From: Echinostoma caproni
Lineage: Eukaryota > Platyhelminthes > Trematoda > Plagiorchiida > Echinostomatidae
NCBI GenBank assembly: GCA_900618425.1
Contig: UZAN01049819.1
Coordinates: 1-21,443 of the forward strand
Direction of reading: 5' to 3'
DNA length: 21,443 nucleotides
Position numbers and translations under genes: made by a program. Within the stretch, counting starts at the first letter, position 1, and the number at the start of each line of letters is the position of its first letter. Below the pieces are notes generated by a model. It was not told the DNA's origin. It worked only from the letters and a program-made list of their open reading frames with translations, and did not search any database. Positions 1 through 9,999 of this stretch are shown in pieces.

Positions 1-613
1 ATGCATATTCAATGCATTTAAAACGTACAATGAATTTCGAGGTCAGTGTCACACATCACAACTACCCACTTCAACACCCCAGGGCGGCTAATCAAACCGC
101 TTTTCATGTTGCCCGTATATGATATTAGAAAATACATGTTTACAAGCTTTTTGCAATCATCACTCTTTGTTCATCTCAGCACTTATCTTCGGAGTTATGG
201 CTCGGTTGGAAACATTCCGGAACGGCAAGATTGATACGTGAGAGTAGTAGGGGATTTGATTCGATAAACCGGCAATCTTGGTGGCCAGTGCTAAGATGAG
301 CAAATTGCGATGGACAGATTGCAAAACAGCAGGATCGGCTGCCCGGTGATCGACTCGGTAGCATATTTGTACTTTGCCTCTGAGACCTCGATGATTTCGC
401 ACTACATGTAAGATCTAAAGACGTCAAAAACAACTGTTTCAGTTAACGCCTCATTTGCTCTCTGCTTGACGAGATGAACCATATAATTGAATCAAGTTCT
501 CGATTACTCTTATATAACGAAATAGTTACTGTGCATCAAACCAGAAGAATAGGTAGTAAACAAAAATGGACAATAGAAAATAGAGTACAATAGCGATGAA
601 TTTTACAACATTA
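1..613. other. Non-coding stretch, no recognised gene
   Basis: No domain or repeat was recognised here. Between about 160 and 433 all three minus-strand frames stay open for a while in locally GC-richer sequence. One frame, entered after a possible acceptor AG (ttacatgtag, near 410), contains GQPILLFCNLS, faintly reminiscent of an Ig-domain strand. With three competing frames and no clear donor, none is called as a gene. Confidence 0.4.
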
Positions 614-882
614 ATAATTTACAGTTGTTGACCAAACTCGTGCAACATCACCTTCATTTTGGAAATCCATTTCAGCTTGCAATGTCATACTTATATATAG
701 ATAGCTATGAGTAAAGCGTATTTACTTCTGACTTTATCTCCAACATCTATGTTCTTAGTTTTTTTTCTGTCAGCGTTTGAATTTGCGCAACCTTGAGTGT
801 CGCGATAAAATGTGTTGTAGTTCAAAAGTTACAGCTCTGATTTGAAAAATATTTTAGGCAAAGCAGCATGGGAGTTCATTCT
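614..882. repeat. Dispersed repeat B, copy 1
   Basis: This segment matches 21064-21328 in the same orientation along its whole length, with scattered substitutions and small indels. Shared blocks include caaactcgtgcaacatcacc, tctatgttcttagtt, agcatggga and ttcattct. The copies diverge abruptly after ttcattct. No long open frame, tRNA-like promoter or terminal inverted repeat is visible, so the class (LTR piece, LINE 3' tail or other) is unknown. Both copies start after a T/A-rich stretch containing taatntacag. Confidence 0.8.
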
Positions 883-1378
883 GTTTAAAGGACTATTCCT
901 GTCCCATGAGAGTGTTTGAGAAGTTGAGCACACGTGTTCCAAATTTATAAGCTCTTTTCATTCAGTACACAGTAAATAAGTAAATTATTGGAAATATTCG
1001 CTACAAACTACTCACGCATTAATTACAATACTGGAAGAACTGAAAACATAGTCCAAGAAACACACAAGTTGATAAGTAAGTCTTCTCGTCAGTCTTCTCG
1101 CCATGTCAAATGTGCTTGAGAGATGGACGTGGCAGCTGAGGTTGGAATGAAGGACTACACTAAAATATCCATTAGGTAATTATCTGATCACTTGAGATGG
1201 GTGAGGATAAGTATAGTCTAGTGAGCAATCATACTGATAACCGTAACACAGAAGTTACTATCAAAAGGCTTTCAGTTGTTCATTCTTAAATTACGACGTA
1301 AAGATTAATCTCTGTGTAGAGTTGTCTCAGAAAATAAGTATGGGGGGATCAAACCAAAAGTTGCAGTATCAGCGTACT
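883..1378. other. Non-coding stretch, nothing recognised
   Basis: No open frame or repeat of note. A donor-like gataagtaagt occurs near 1071-1081, but no convincing exon lies upstream of it. Confidence 0.5.
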
Positions 1379-1627
1379 TCACAAGCAACACCCAGGAGAA
1401 GGCAGGTAAAAAAGATTTGCATGAGTAGGAAAGAAACCAAGAAAAAAATATAGCGCTTTATGGTATGCCTTGTGTGATGGAAAGCGGCGAAGATACACGG
1501 TCTTGGTAACGTGTAAATTGCTGTCGGTTGAGAGGATTATATCGATCAATGATTCAATTTGAGCTCCAAGCCCCATTGTTCTATCAGCACCGGTTAAAGT
1601 ATTAGTACAGTCAAGAGCAAAGTCCAA
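1379..1627 (-). CDS. Unassigned open segment, possible exon or coding relic
   Basis: The minus strand is open for about 82 codons. The first 55 or so have balanced protein-like composition (for example TGADRTMGLGAQIESLIDII, then HVTKTVYLRRFPSHK); after that the frame turns hydrophobic and low in information. A pyrimidine run lies just upstream on the minus strand (ggtttttttcattttcac), but no AG acceptor follows at the right place and no good GT donor is seen. I recognise no family. It may be an exon with sites I misplaced, a fragment of a mobile element, or a chance frame. Confidence 0.18.
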   Translation of the reverse strand: MDFALDCTNTLTGADRTMGLGAQIESLIDIILSTDSNLHVTKTVYLRRFPSHKAYHKALYFFLGFFPTHANLFYLPSPGCCL

Positions 1628-2397
1628 GTGAAAATGAAAAAAACCTCTCAGTTAGATTAGGATCGCTAATGTAGAATGGAATTAAGAGTAGCACGCTTCG
1701 AAACTGAACAGAAAATTGTTTTCTATGTGGATTACTTCATATTTTTATGAATTCATAGTGAGTAAAATTTTTTATCTCAATAATGAAGGTGAATGAATCA
1801 TCTAACCTATATGGCCCAATGTGCAACGCAAAGCGTGCTCATTTGGTGCTGAAGTTGGCCTACCCTACTGGGGTTTGCAGCTCACGCGAATCGTCGTTAG
1901 CCTCTAGCTTCTCTTCTGATTAGAAATACCAGTAGACAGTTTTTATTTGAGTACTATGCACTGCGACAGCATCTAGTCGTGGGCAGCGCCGAGCTTAACA
2001 AGGAAAATTTCAAAATAAGACCTGCAGAAGTGTATAGATTCCCAAGACCCCAGTGGTTACTGGGACATGTTGAACTGAGCGTGACAAAGATACTGTTACT
2101 AACCTCGAACCTGACCCCTAGACCGGTTTGCCTTACTGCTTATTTGTAAAACAGTCCAATTATACTTCATTCGAGGGTGATGCAATCAGATATGATACAG
2201 GATTTTTAGCATTCTCTTTTGCTTCTCTTTGCTTTGATATATACCTCATACTAAGTACCGCTTATCGGTTCTTCACTTCAAATTTTATTCTCCTGTGTTT
2301 ATTCCATTCTCCGGCGAACTTCATTCAGCATTGTTTTGAATTTGAGTTTCTCAGTATTTGACTAAATTTGCATTGTGCCAAATCCCGGTTCGTCTAG
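1628..2397. other. Non-coding stretch
   Basis: Only a T-rich, low-complexity plus-strand frame at 2128-2361 is open (Phe, Leu and Ser dominated), which I treat as chance. No repeat family shared with the rest of the window was seen. Confidence 0.5.
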
Positions 2398-2501
2398 TTG
2401 AAATTCACAAAGCAAGCATTTGTCTGTTCTGATCAACTGATGAACGTTGTCCGGGCGGAATTGATTGTGTCAGAATGTTTTTATCACCATGGCGATATCA
2501 G
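2398..2501 (+). CDS. Candidate internal exon, unassigned
   Basis: A possible acceptor (cccggttcgtctag) is followed by 104 nt open in frame 0, beginning LKFTKQAFVCSDQLMNVV and continuing through a run with ELIVSECFYHHGD. It ends at ATCAG with gttact as a weak donor. The frame stays open past that donor to about 2592. The peptide resembles ordinary protein sequence but belongs to no family I recognise, and no neighbouring exon with a matching phase was found. A chance frame is quite possible. Confidence 0.17.
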
Positions 2502-2883
2502 GTTACTGTGCTTATTACTATGTACACTAAAGAACAATGCAAATTATGGCGTACCGCTGATTCTCCGTGTGTGTAGCTCACCTGCGTGTTAGGATTGAAA
2601 CAACACATAACTAGGGCACCTGTTTAATACGGAAATAACGCTTTTTGGACACGGATTGAATCCTTCACAGCTGCCGTTGGATTTTGTTTCACTGGAATAT
2701 TGCATAGCTGGAAGCCTTTCCGCGTTCATAGTTCATATGTGAATTAGATTATCAGTTGGCTTGCTGAAGAAGACCAAGATCAGCTAATCTATAATGCAGA
2801 TACAGTGCACTGATGCAGAGCGTAGCCAACCTTGAGCTTGGGTATCTAATCGGTATGCAAACCAAAGATAGTAATAAATATAC
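2502..2883. other. Non-coding stretch
   Basis: Nothing recognised beyond the tail of the open plus frame that ends near 2592. Confidence 0.4.
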
Positions 2884-2991
2884 CTGGACTGTCAACACCA
2901 ACTGTTTGTAAAGTTGAATTTGTTCGTCTTCATATAATGGCGAGTCTAACAGCGGATCATGCAATGGTAGTATATGTTGCTTTATCATCAG
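2884..2991 (-). CDS. Candidate 36-codon internal exon, unassigned
   Basis: Read on the minus strand, gtagtttag is a possible acceptor, followed by exactly 108 nt open in phase 0, ending gtccag with gtatat as a good donor. The piece is therefore a symmetric 36-codon exon candidate. Its composition is protein-like, with an acidic and polar middle (DPLLDSPLYEDEQIQLYKQL). Past the donor the frame becomes hydrophobic and unlikely. The stretch upstream of the acceptor is only moderately pyrimidine-rich. No family recognised. Confidence 0.27.
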
Positions 2992-3856
2992 CTAAACTAC
3001 TTGCGTCCTTTGTTCACTTAAAGAACTGCTCTCAATTGTTACTCGAAAATCTAACATGAAAAGCACTCAAATAGAGTTCGATTGAATTATCTTTGTTCAT
3101 TTTACTTGAGTGAGAATTCTGGGTCACGAACTGCTATTTCTTCCTTTGTCTCTCTCTCTCTCCCTCGTGTGTGTGTGTGAATATAAGACCACGGAATGGC
3201 TTTTACTTTTACTTTCATGACAGTTTCTCGTGTATCGTGCAACAGTATCTATTGTTGTGGTTTAATCATGTTATTTCATTTTGCAATCCTAGTTGATTAA
3301 ATGTTCAAATCATGAGGACTATAGAATGTCATAAAGAAATTTTGCCTGTGAATTATATCCATATCAATTTGTGATTACTGAGGTGTCTTCTGTTTTTTGC
3401 ATTTTCTTCGTGTCCATTACCGACCGCCATGATGTCAATGTTCTATCTCATTGGGGTCAGATGCCCAGGTACCATAAAGAAACCCACTAATCAGGAAGTG
3501 ACCCTTTTTGAGGATTAAAGCAGCTTTGTGGATTTGCATGCATGTTTCCCTCGCGCTCCTGTACCATTTTCTGGTAAGCTCCTCCGGTTTTCTGAAGACA
3601 CCGCTTTCAGTTCATACTGTTTAGTCTCACAATGACTCACCGTCTTTCTCGAATTCTATTGCATTTTATGATAAACTTGGTTTCAATACGACCATGTTGA
3701 TGCTACGTTTATTGAAGTTTACGAATGAAAGTTTATCTGGTGACATTCACTTATTTTCTTGTGAGCCACACATCTACATAAGCTCCAACTACCTAACAAA
3801 CGCATCTCGCATAGTCGTGCACAGAAACACCTTGATATTATATCTGGTCCAGATTC
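2992..3856. other. Non-coding stretch with a microsatellite
   Basis: Apart from the CT/GT microsatellite near 3148-3179, no gene or repeat was recognised. The plus frame at 3694-3909 is not protein-like. Confidence 0.5.
3148..3179. repeat. CT then GT microsatellite
   Basis: A (TC)n run passes through a short tccctc bridge into a (GT)n run. Confidence 0.9.
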
Positions 3857-4093
3857 CTATGGGTGAGGGTAAAATTCATTCTTCACTCCAAAATTCGTTT
3901 GTTTACTAGCAGCTGATCCACACTTTGTACACCGTCTCCTTGCATCACTTTCGTTACCGGATTTGTCACCGTTTCCCCACGACAGTTCCCCTCTGTCGAC
4001 ATGTTCATGCGCGGCGTCCGGGGTTGTATGATTTGTTTGAGTTCGTTGGCGTTTTTTCAATCCATCAGGATTCCAAACAAAAAATACCGGTTT
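3857..4093 (-). CDS. Unassigned hydrophilic open segment with a CxxC pair
   Basis: About 78 codons are open on the minus strand. They start with a short hydrophobic patch (PVFFVWNPDGL), continue as a charged region (KKRQRTQTNHTTPDAAHEH, then HVDRGELSWGNGDKSG), and reach a Cys pair in RRRCTKCGSAAS before a stop. The strongly polar, low-leucine composition is unlike most chance frames here. Possible donors lie at tccg|gtaacg and gcta|gtaaac. I cannot assign a family; an exon of a cellular gene or a remnant of a retroelement polyprotein are both possible. Confidence 0.22.
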   Translation of the reverse strand, partial: KPVFFVWNPDGLKKRQRTQTNHTTPDAAHEHVDRGELSWGNGDKSGNESDARRRCTKCGSAASKQTNFGVKNEFYPHP

Positions 4094-5514
4094 TTAGTTA
4101 AGTTATATCATTTAAACGTAATTGTTCAACTCATAATGATTTCTCGTTGCCACAACACTAAAATGACGGTGCGTATCAACCTCTGTGTGTTATCGCGCCA
4201 CATATAAAGCAACAGGGGTACACTGGCCCGGAAAAGTACTCTTTAGAGGGGGGGGGGCAGGTTACATGATCTAAAAGATAATGTGTGCTGTATACACCTT
4301 GGGAATGGCCTTGGGCAAGATAAACAAGATGGTGCACAAAATGGACCAGAAACCAGCCGAAACGGTCAAGTGTGGTGACCTTTGTCGGAACAAAAATGTT
4401 TACCCAACGATACTGAGGTACTAGAAAGATTTTGATTTTAGAACTGATAAAGCACATTGAATGTGAACAGAACTTGGGATGAATCTAACAGAAAACGTGA
4501 ACAGGTGGTGAGTAACTGGCTATAGCTTATAGCTACTGATACAAATTTAAAAGTCATACATTGACGATGATTGCCCATATCTAAAGCACCGTTTTCAATG
4601 TTAGTTCGAATTGGGAATTCAAAAATGTACTTCATTGTTATCACTGTGATGAATAATTTTATATAGAAGAGGAAGTTTTAAAACAAACCTTACGAACTTT
4701 AGTGTTTCGCGTACGAAAAGTTACGACTGAACCCCGGGCGACGGGACTCGATCGAAGCGGATCACTAACATATTATCTGTTTGTCTGTGTTTCAATGGGG
4801 CTCCGATTATCTGGTTCCCCACACTGACCGATAGGTATGCCCCATTGGCCTCACTCCACAATATTGAATTTGCAATTGTCGTACTACAAATTAATAACAG
4901 TGAAACTAATATCATAATTATTATTACACATTTTTAAGGCAGGTGAAAAGTGAAACCTTTCCTTTTCTCATAGTTGTAGTGATTAATTCGCTGGTTAGTT
5001 TAAAAAAGCATCACGTTGGAATTAGCATGAAATCAAACTTCATGCTACAAATTTTATTGACTGTCCATTTCACGAACTGCTAGGCGTTCACCCTCTTACC
5101 GAATAGTTAAAACAAGGTCTCTGTGAATTCAGTAGCCTATCGGAGCAAAATAAATCGATCCGTGTCGAAGTCTGTTGTCTATCTTTCCTCTCTTCTATTT
5201 TATTTTTATTTCCAACCCCGTGCGCTTGTCAGAACACGTACAGATGAGTCACATGATCCAGTTTCTCACCCAGTTCCACCAATCTGTGTGACGTGCGAGT
5301 ATCATATTGTGCCAACATTTCTAGTTCGATCTTTACAATACACTCAGTGGGGGCTTTCCTGTAGAGGAGATGCAAACACTTAATGTTTTTTTTACATCTT
5401 GGAGGCCGTCTGGATTAATTGAACAGGATTAAGGAGCAGGAAGCAGTGAGCTTCAACATGTTTAGATACTAAATCAATCGTGAGACTTTTGTTATTCTAT
5501 CGTCTAAAAATGCT
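4094..5514. other. Non-coding stretch
   Basis: A G10 run is at 4248-4257. A 48-codon plus frame at about 4281-4427, rich in Lys and Cys (VHKMDQKPAETVKCGDLC), is open but unassigned. The block 4720-4930 contains, on the minus strand, gatcgagtcccg, which resembles a pol III B box, and on the other side an ATT-rich end. It may be an eroded SINE, but no A box is convincing, so it is not called. Confidence 0.4.
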
Positions 5515-5720
5515 GTTGGTTGTGGTCAGCGGTAAAGGTCACCAGATTGTTGCCCTGGAGGACGTATGTTCGAATTCCAGTACCGCTGCCTAACCTCCTC
5601 CATTATCTGTATGATGTGTGACAGACCTTTGTTTGGCCGCTTATTCTGTGGTAAGCACCAGTATATCTTGCTGGACATAACTCGTGTAATGTGATGACAT
5701 TTGACTTCACTTGTTTGTCG
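5515..5720 (+). repeat. tRNA-derived SINE-like head
   Basis: A tRNA-like region carries an A-box-like tggtcagcggta (5522-5533) and a B-box-like tgttcgaattcc (5567-5578), spaced as in a tRNA. It is followed by unrelated sequence rather than an intact acceptor stem, so it is read as a SINE head or tRNA pseudogene rather than a working tRNA. The 3' boundary is uncertain; no A-rich tail or target duplication was identified. Confidence 0.45.
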
Positions 5721-6347
5721 AGAATCCATTTTTTCAACTTATACAACCGTGTAGACCTGGATGTGTTAACATGATGGTGAAACACGGAAAATGAGCTAGT
5801 TTATCATTTCGGGCTCACTCTGTGTTTTAAACACTTGAGGATCCACCAAATAGACTTATCCGAATGCATTCATCTTTGGTGGCTTTATCCCGGTAAAAAA
5901 CCAAATAGTGATTCCCGAAAACCGCTACCTTAGATAAAGGTGGAAATATTTATTCAGTTCTTTCGATTGAATTAGGAATTCAGGTATCTTTAATGAGAGC
6001 GACGAACCTATCTACATTTACACTTAAGGAAAGCTCGTTGATATACTTCATGGGGGCACACAAGAGTTGTGGTAACCGGAATAAACGTTTTATTTTCTCC
6101 GTTCAAATTATAAAAAAGCGTGCCAGGGACTGGCTAGCATTTAGGTACTAAACAGATCAACGACCATGCACCAAGTAAATTATTTCCCTATCTGACGGAC
6201 CAGTTAGCACCAGTTTAGCCAAGGAAAACACTTAAGTAGACTGATAACACGTGTTAGAATCCATATACTTATTGGTAACATACATGGTCTTAGTTTCACA
6301 TTCTAACACCGCCATGCACTTTTAATTCTGGTGAGGTAATCACGGTT
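5721..6347. other. Non-coding stretch
   Basis: No open frame, repeat or RNA gene recognised. Confidence 0.5.
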
Positions 6348-6536
6348 GTGGGTAGTAACATTACCCTGGTTGAGTTTCATCGCGGTCTAAAGGAGACATG
6401 CCGCTCTGATCAACGTCTGCTTTGTTCTGATATAGGGTGTGTAGGGAAGCCGAACCAGCAGTGTGACGTTGAATTGATGTGTAATAGTACTGATAATGAT
6501 GATGAAAATGAAGTCTTTGTTTTATTCTACTTGTAG
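6348..6536 (+). CDS. Candidate exon with an LDL-receptor class A-like module
   Basis: The frame contains five cysteines in an LDLa-like order: C-x7-C-x4-C-x7-C-x5-C (first Cys codon at 6399), followed by TDNDDE. Family features that match are the Cys spacing, hydrophobic LL before Cys2, G-C-V at Cys3, C-D at Cys4, and an acidic DxxDE-type calcium cluster. The sixth Cys is missing: Val stands about where it should be, and the frame runs into hydrophobic residues and a stop (6534-6536). A possible acceptor is tctaaag before 6392. If real, this is an extracellular ligand-binding module of a receptor or secreted protein, and the last Cys may lie on the next exon. The match is by eye, and the strong donor expected near 6511 is absent. 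Confidence 0.3.
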   Translation: MGSNITLVEFHRGLKETCRSDQRLLCSDIGCVGKPNQQCDVELMCNSTDNDDENEVFVLFYL

Positions 6537-6624
6537 AACTCAAAATTTGTACAGTCTATTTTCAAGAAAAGGGTTGCGGCTAGTCAAATAATGCTGGGTG
6601 ACATGAGTAAATGAGGAAAATGGA

Positions 6625-6700
6625 CGACGCTGACGGGATTCGGACACGCAACCTTCGAGTCGCTATTCAGATTACCTGAACCACTTGACCTTTGTAGTCC
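6625..6700 (-). repeat. tRNA-like SINE head
   Basis: On the minus strand, an A-box-like ggtcaagtggttcagg (6675-6690) and a B-box-like tccgaatccc (6635-6644) are spaced as in a tRNA. The string gactcgaaggttgcgtgt between them resembles an anticodon arm and variable-loop region. The stem ends do not pair well, so this is more likely a SINE head or pseudogene than a functional tRNA. The element's 3' part toward lower coordinates was not delimited. Confidence 0.5.
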
Positions 6701-6898
6701 AGGAAGCTGCTGAGTGATTTGTCCGGCTTCCTCCAGCTTAAGGCAATCGATGCTATGAACAGAGTAGACATTTTATAGGACTCCACATAGGTATTTTTCC
6801 ACATTTAGGGATTCATAAGTAAAAAGTTGCATACTGAGGTATGATAGGGTACAATAAAATGATTATCCATAGTGAGAAGGGGGAAATCCTCCTGATAC

Positions 6899-7039
6899 AA
6901 CGGATCCAGTGTTCTCGGTATTGTTGCAAGTGGCGCAGATTTACAGGTTCGTAAGGGAACGGATAAACGGATCCAGTGTTCTCGGTATTGTTGCAAGTGG
7001 CGCAGATTTACAGGTTCGTAAGGGAACGGATAAACGGAT
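6899..7039. repeat. Perfect 67-bp tandem duplication
   Basis: The unit starting cggatccagtgttctcggta at 6901 is repeated without a mismatch at 6968 and begins again as cggat at 7035. That is two full units plus a few bases. The unit is not low-complexity. Perfect identity points to recent duplication or an assembly artefact. Confidence 0.97.
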
Positions 7040-7454
7040 GAAATATTTAAGCTGGGTACTCAGATGTTTATCTCCAATTTCCAGGTTCCCTCTCCCCTCC
7101 TGTTTTGCTACAAATGATCAACGGTAATTCCATGATTAGCAATGTTCATTTATGCGAATAAGCATGGTAGGGTTGTTTTCGATGATTCATCGATCGGTTG
7201 ATAGCCTCGCAATGGTGGGAAAAGGTTCATTATATAATGCGAATAAGATTCGTATTTTTAGTTCCGTAACCGCGTGTCGTTCACATTTTGTTCTTCACAT
7301 ATGCTCATTCGTTCGGGTGAGGAGATGGGGGAGATAACTGTGTCGAGTGTCTTGGTAGCCACAGAGGATGGATTTTTCCTATGAACTGTTTTGATTATCA
7401 AAAGGGAAATTCTAAGGCTGTTTTACAGATGGCTACAACCGAAAAAAAATGATT
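7040..7454. other. Non-coding stretch
   Basis: Nothing recognised; the short plus frame at 7152-7337 looks like chance. Confidence 0.45.
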
Positions 7455-9772
7455 AAAATGCCTCAGAACCCTTAACCACGCGATTTAACTGCACGAGGTG
7501 CAGACCTATGGAGTTATTAATTGTCAGTCCCCCCTTGTCAACCAGGCGGACTTGTTCAGGTGAACGTCTGCCCATGCGGTGCATTAACCGGATTTCCAAA
7601 GAAAATTTAAATTAGCATACATAGAAAGAGTCTGCAGATGAAGTTTATTTATCTTTCAGTTGGAAATACAAGAGGAGTGTGTAGATGAACAAGATTCAAA
7701 GCTTTGTTGCGAAAAAGGGTTTCTGTGTGAAGATATAATCACCCTTTAAAAGTAGTGATATGTAGTCCGGTTCTTTTCCACCTATAGTAACCTTAGTTGG
7801 CAGAGGTGACCCCTAAAAATGTTACCAAATATCCGTTCTAGATAGCCTTTTGAAAGGAAAGGTTTTTGAATAATCCTCAGCTCGCTCTCAATGGTTTTGT
7901 TCGTGCATACATCCCGCACCCTGGTAAAGGGGCATTAAATCAGGTTTCTTTTCGGTTCCAACGGTTTATATTTTGAAATAACCCGATTATTCCGCGAAGG
8001 TTCCCTGTGAATTTTCCGCTGCATGGTTCCATCCGGTCGACCACTTAGTAGAATGTCCAGAACTGCGAGCTGCTTGCTCTCGTCTTCGAGGAACGCTATC
8101 TCCTGATTCTTTTCTTTTCTCCACAGTGAACCTGATGTTTGAATTTACTGAGTGAAACACTATCAAAATCCACGAGATATTCACCCTGTCATCGACATAA
8201 CAAACTATAATGAGCATAACGTTGACTTAATAATTTTATTAATACCTTTCACTTCCTCTTTTATTTATTGAATATACAAATGTACAGACAAAGTTCAGGA
8301 AGGGGGGCCCCAGCCATACAAAGGCTGCCTGAGATGATCAATTGCATGTTTGAGGATATTACTTTTAGAGGTTACCCGTAAAGATATCTGCAAGAAATGG
8401 GCCGTGGGGAGAACCGATTGCTACTCTATGTATTTGGCAATTACCTTGAATTCGTTGAATTCGACTTGCATATTGTGATAGTGCACAAACACGGCTATCG
8501 TTTGAGATCGCAAACTAGTAACCAGATTGCACAGTTATCGTTCCGTATGTGGTCACATGTGAATTCGCTATTTTTGATCTGGGGAAAAGTGAACTGCCGT
8601 CGAACGATATCCTGCGTAGTCCGTCTAGGTAGACACCAAGAGATAAGAGTCCTCTGATAGGTGTAATTCGCAGGATAGTTACCGGTCAGTGGATTAGAGA
8701 ACGGTTAGAAAGTGTTAACACATGTCACGGATGATTCGTTTTTTCATTCTTGATGAGCCATAGACTTTTGAGATCATCTTTCTAGTTGATCGGATTTGTG
8801 CAAATACGGTAGTGTCAACTAAATTCCCCATTTTAAACACTGGAGAGATCTCGTCAGTGTTTTAATTCATATTTTTCTGCCTTTCTGTCCCCGAATTTCT
8901 GAAATTTCTAAATTTCGTTGAGTATGCTGCTGGGTTTGCTAATGAAATCTTTCGCAGTATCTTTATCTGACCACGATAAAATAACAACCTCACTTGCCCT
9001 GAGATCCTCCAGTCCTGCTGTACCTTCTCTAACATTTTTTATCAGTGGTTTCCCTTCCCATCCATCGTTAGGATTTTATAGAGCGTGTTAACTACAGTGC
9101 ATTATAGATGTCCCATATTGGGAAATATATATTTTCAAATTCTTTCTCCAGATCCAGGTTTGCTCGTTTCAACGTGACAAACAAAACATGATTCTTAATG
9201 AAAAGGCCTCAAGTAAATTCTTATCCAATCTCATACACGAAAAGTTAGGAAAATACTTCTCAGGGTTGATTGTAAACTCACTAACATGTTTCGACGAATG
9301 AACCATTTTCTCTAGTGTTTGACGTTTCCGTTTCACCCGTTTATTTTTGTTCGGTTACACAGGAAGCTCTAGACCTCAAAGTTCCACAAGTGACAACACC
9401 TCAGGCAAGTGAGTACTTTCGACTAAATTCAAAATCAGTTATTTGGTAAGGACCACATCCAGTTCGCGACCTTACTAAGAGCATGACATTTCAGGGTTGT
9501 TATAAAACACAACCGGGGATTAGTTGCCGAAACTTTGCGCAAGTTCTGGGAAATCTGGAAAGTACGACACACTGATTGACGAACGAAACGCGCTTGCTAT
9601 TGGACCAACTTCGTAAGGACTTGAAATACTTCTTCAGCTCTATTACATGACTGGGTCTCTGGCCTGTTTGAGTTGTCCGATCATATACCGTAATCAGACA
9701 AGGCGAGAAAACCGCGATAGCGATCAAGCTCATTTCCGATGATTTATCACAGAGTAGCAGTGTGAGTTGCAA
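7455..9772 (-). pseudogene. Penelope-like retroelement, near full length but broken
   Basis: Read from 9772 downward, pieces of one Penelope-like polyprotein appear in order across several frames. They are: a possible N-terminal segment (FVNQCVVLSRFP, about 9540-9620); LDKNLLEAFSL (9185-9255) then LDLEKEFENIY (9126-9176); DLRASEVVIL (about 8960-9010); YGSSRMKK, like the family's YGxPKxHK (about 8740); RT motif GSPHGPFLADIF (8375-8418); catalytic YVDD (8188-8199); NSNIRFTVEK (about 8115-8145); GRPDGT and PKRNL; and CTNKTIESELRII to GYLERIF (7830-7925). Last come KGD (about 7755) and endonuclease remnants with SIGLHLVQ (7458-7590). In the family the protein does target-primed reverse transcription and its YIG-type endonuclease nicks DNA. 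Many stops and frameshifts show it is dead. The catalytic YVDD survives; the GIY/YIG core is not intact. The length is close to the family's usual 2.1-2.4 kb. Confidence 0.82.
9363..9408 (+). CDS. Candidate 46-nt small exon
   Basis: A textbook acceptor (long pyrimidine-rich run ending ggttacacag) and a strong donor (CAA|gtgagt) bound 46 nt that are open in two frames (EALDLKVPQVTTPQA or SSRPQSSTSDNTSG). Read in the first frame it leaves one base over, which fits the phase of the candidate exon at 13908. It lies antisense inside the span of the Penelope-like element, which argues against a conserved host exon. The site pair may be fortuitous or an exonised piece of the element. Confidence 0.2.
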
Positions 9773-9795
9773 TTCAATTGTATTATTACCTTAAT

Positions 9796-9999
9796 TCAGT
9801 AAAATGAAAACCATCGATAAATTAAGGCGAGGACACAAACAATCCGTTCATTCAACTGTTTATTTTCCGGTATAACTGTGTGTCTGTCAGGATTATGAAA
9901 CGTTTGGGCTCTGCATTTTTCCGCATGCTCATTTGGAATACCATAAGCAAAATAGTTGCAATTATCAACCCATATCCGACGGTCTTTTGTACATACAGG
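9796..9999 (-). CDS. Unassigned Cys-containing open segment, possible exon
   Basis: A good acceptor on the minus strand (ccacttacatttctaag) is followed at 9999 by an open frame beginning PVCTKDRRIWVDNC and continuing with YFAYGIPNEHAEKC, then a polar stretch. C-x10-C with PVC, an Asp, an Arg and an aromatic in between is reminiscent of the middle of a Kazal-type domain, but the later Cys positions do not fit. The frame runs on to a stop near 9796 and no strong donor was found. It also sits just upstream of the Penelope-like element on the same strand, so it could belong to that element's 5' region. Confidence 0.22.
   Translation of the reverse strand, partial: PVCTKDRRIWVDNCNYFAYGIPNEHAEKCRAQTFHNPDRHTVIPENKQLNERIVCVLALIYRWFSFY

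Noticed and set aside
160..433. Overlapping minus-strand frames, one with an Ig-like GQPILLFCNLS
   Set aside because: All three frames are open, no donor is clear, and the resemblance is too short to support a domain.
2437..2460. ctgatga at 2437, a possible hammerhead core
   Set aside because: No GAAA follows a stem at the required distance.
4248..4257. G10 run as a regulatory or quadruplex element
   Set aside because: A single homopolymer run without further G tracts; no structure can be supported.
4720..4930. Possible SINE or secreted small protein on minus (hydrophobic start LVSLLLICSTTIA)
   Set aside because: No convincing A box, no second copy in the window, and no protein family recognised.
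9569..9594. Hammerhead-ribozyme-like string (ctgattgacgaacgaaac)
   Set aside because: The CUGANGA core has an extra base, helix II is too short, and helices I and III cannot be formed.
9490..9620. Plus-strand ETLRKFWEIWKV, resembling the end of a BEL/Pao integrase
   Set aside because: Only one short block matches. The minus strand gives a better fit to the N-terminal part of the Penelope-like element.
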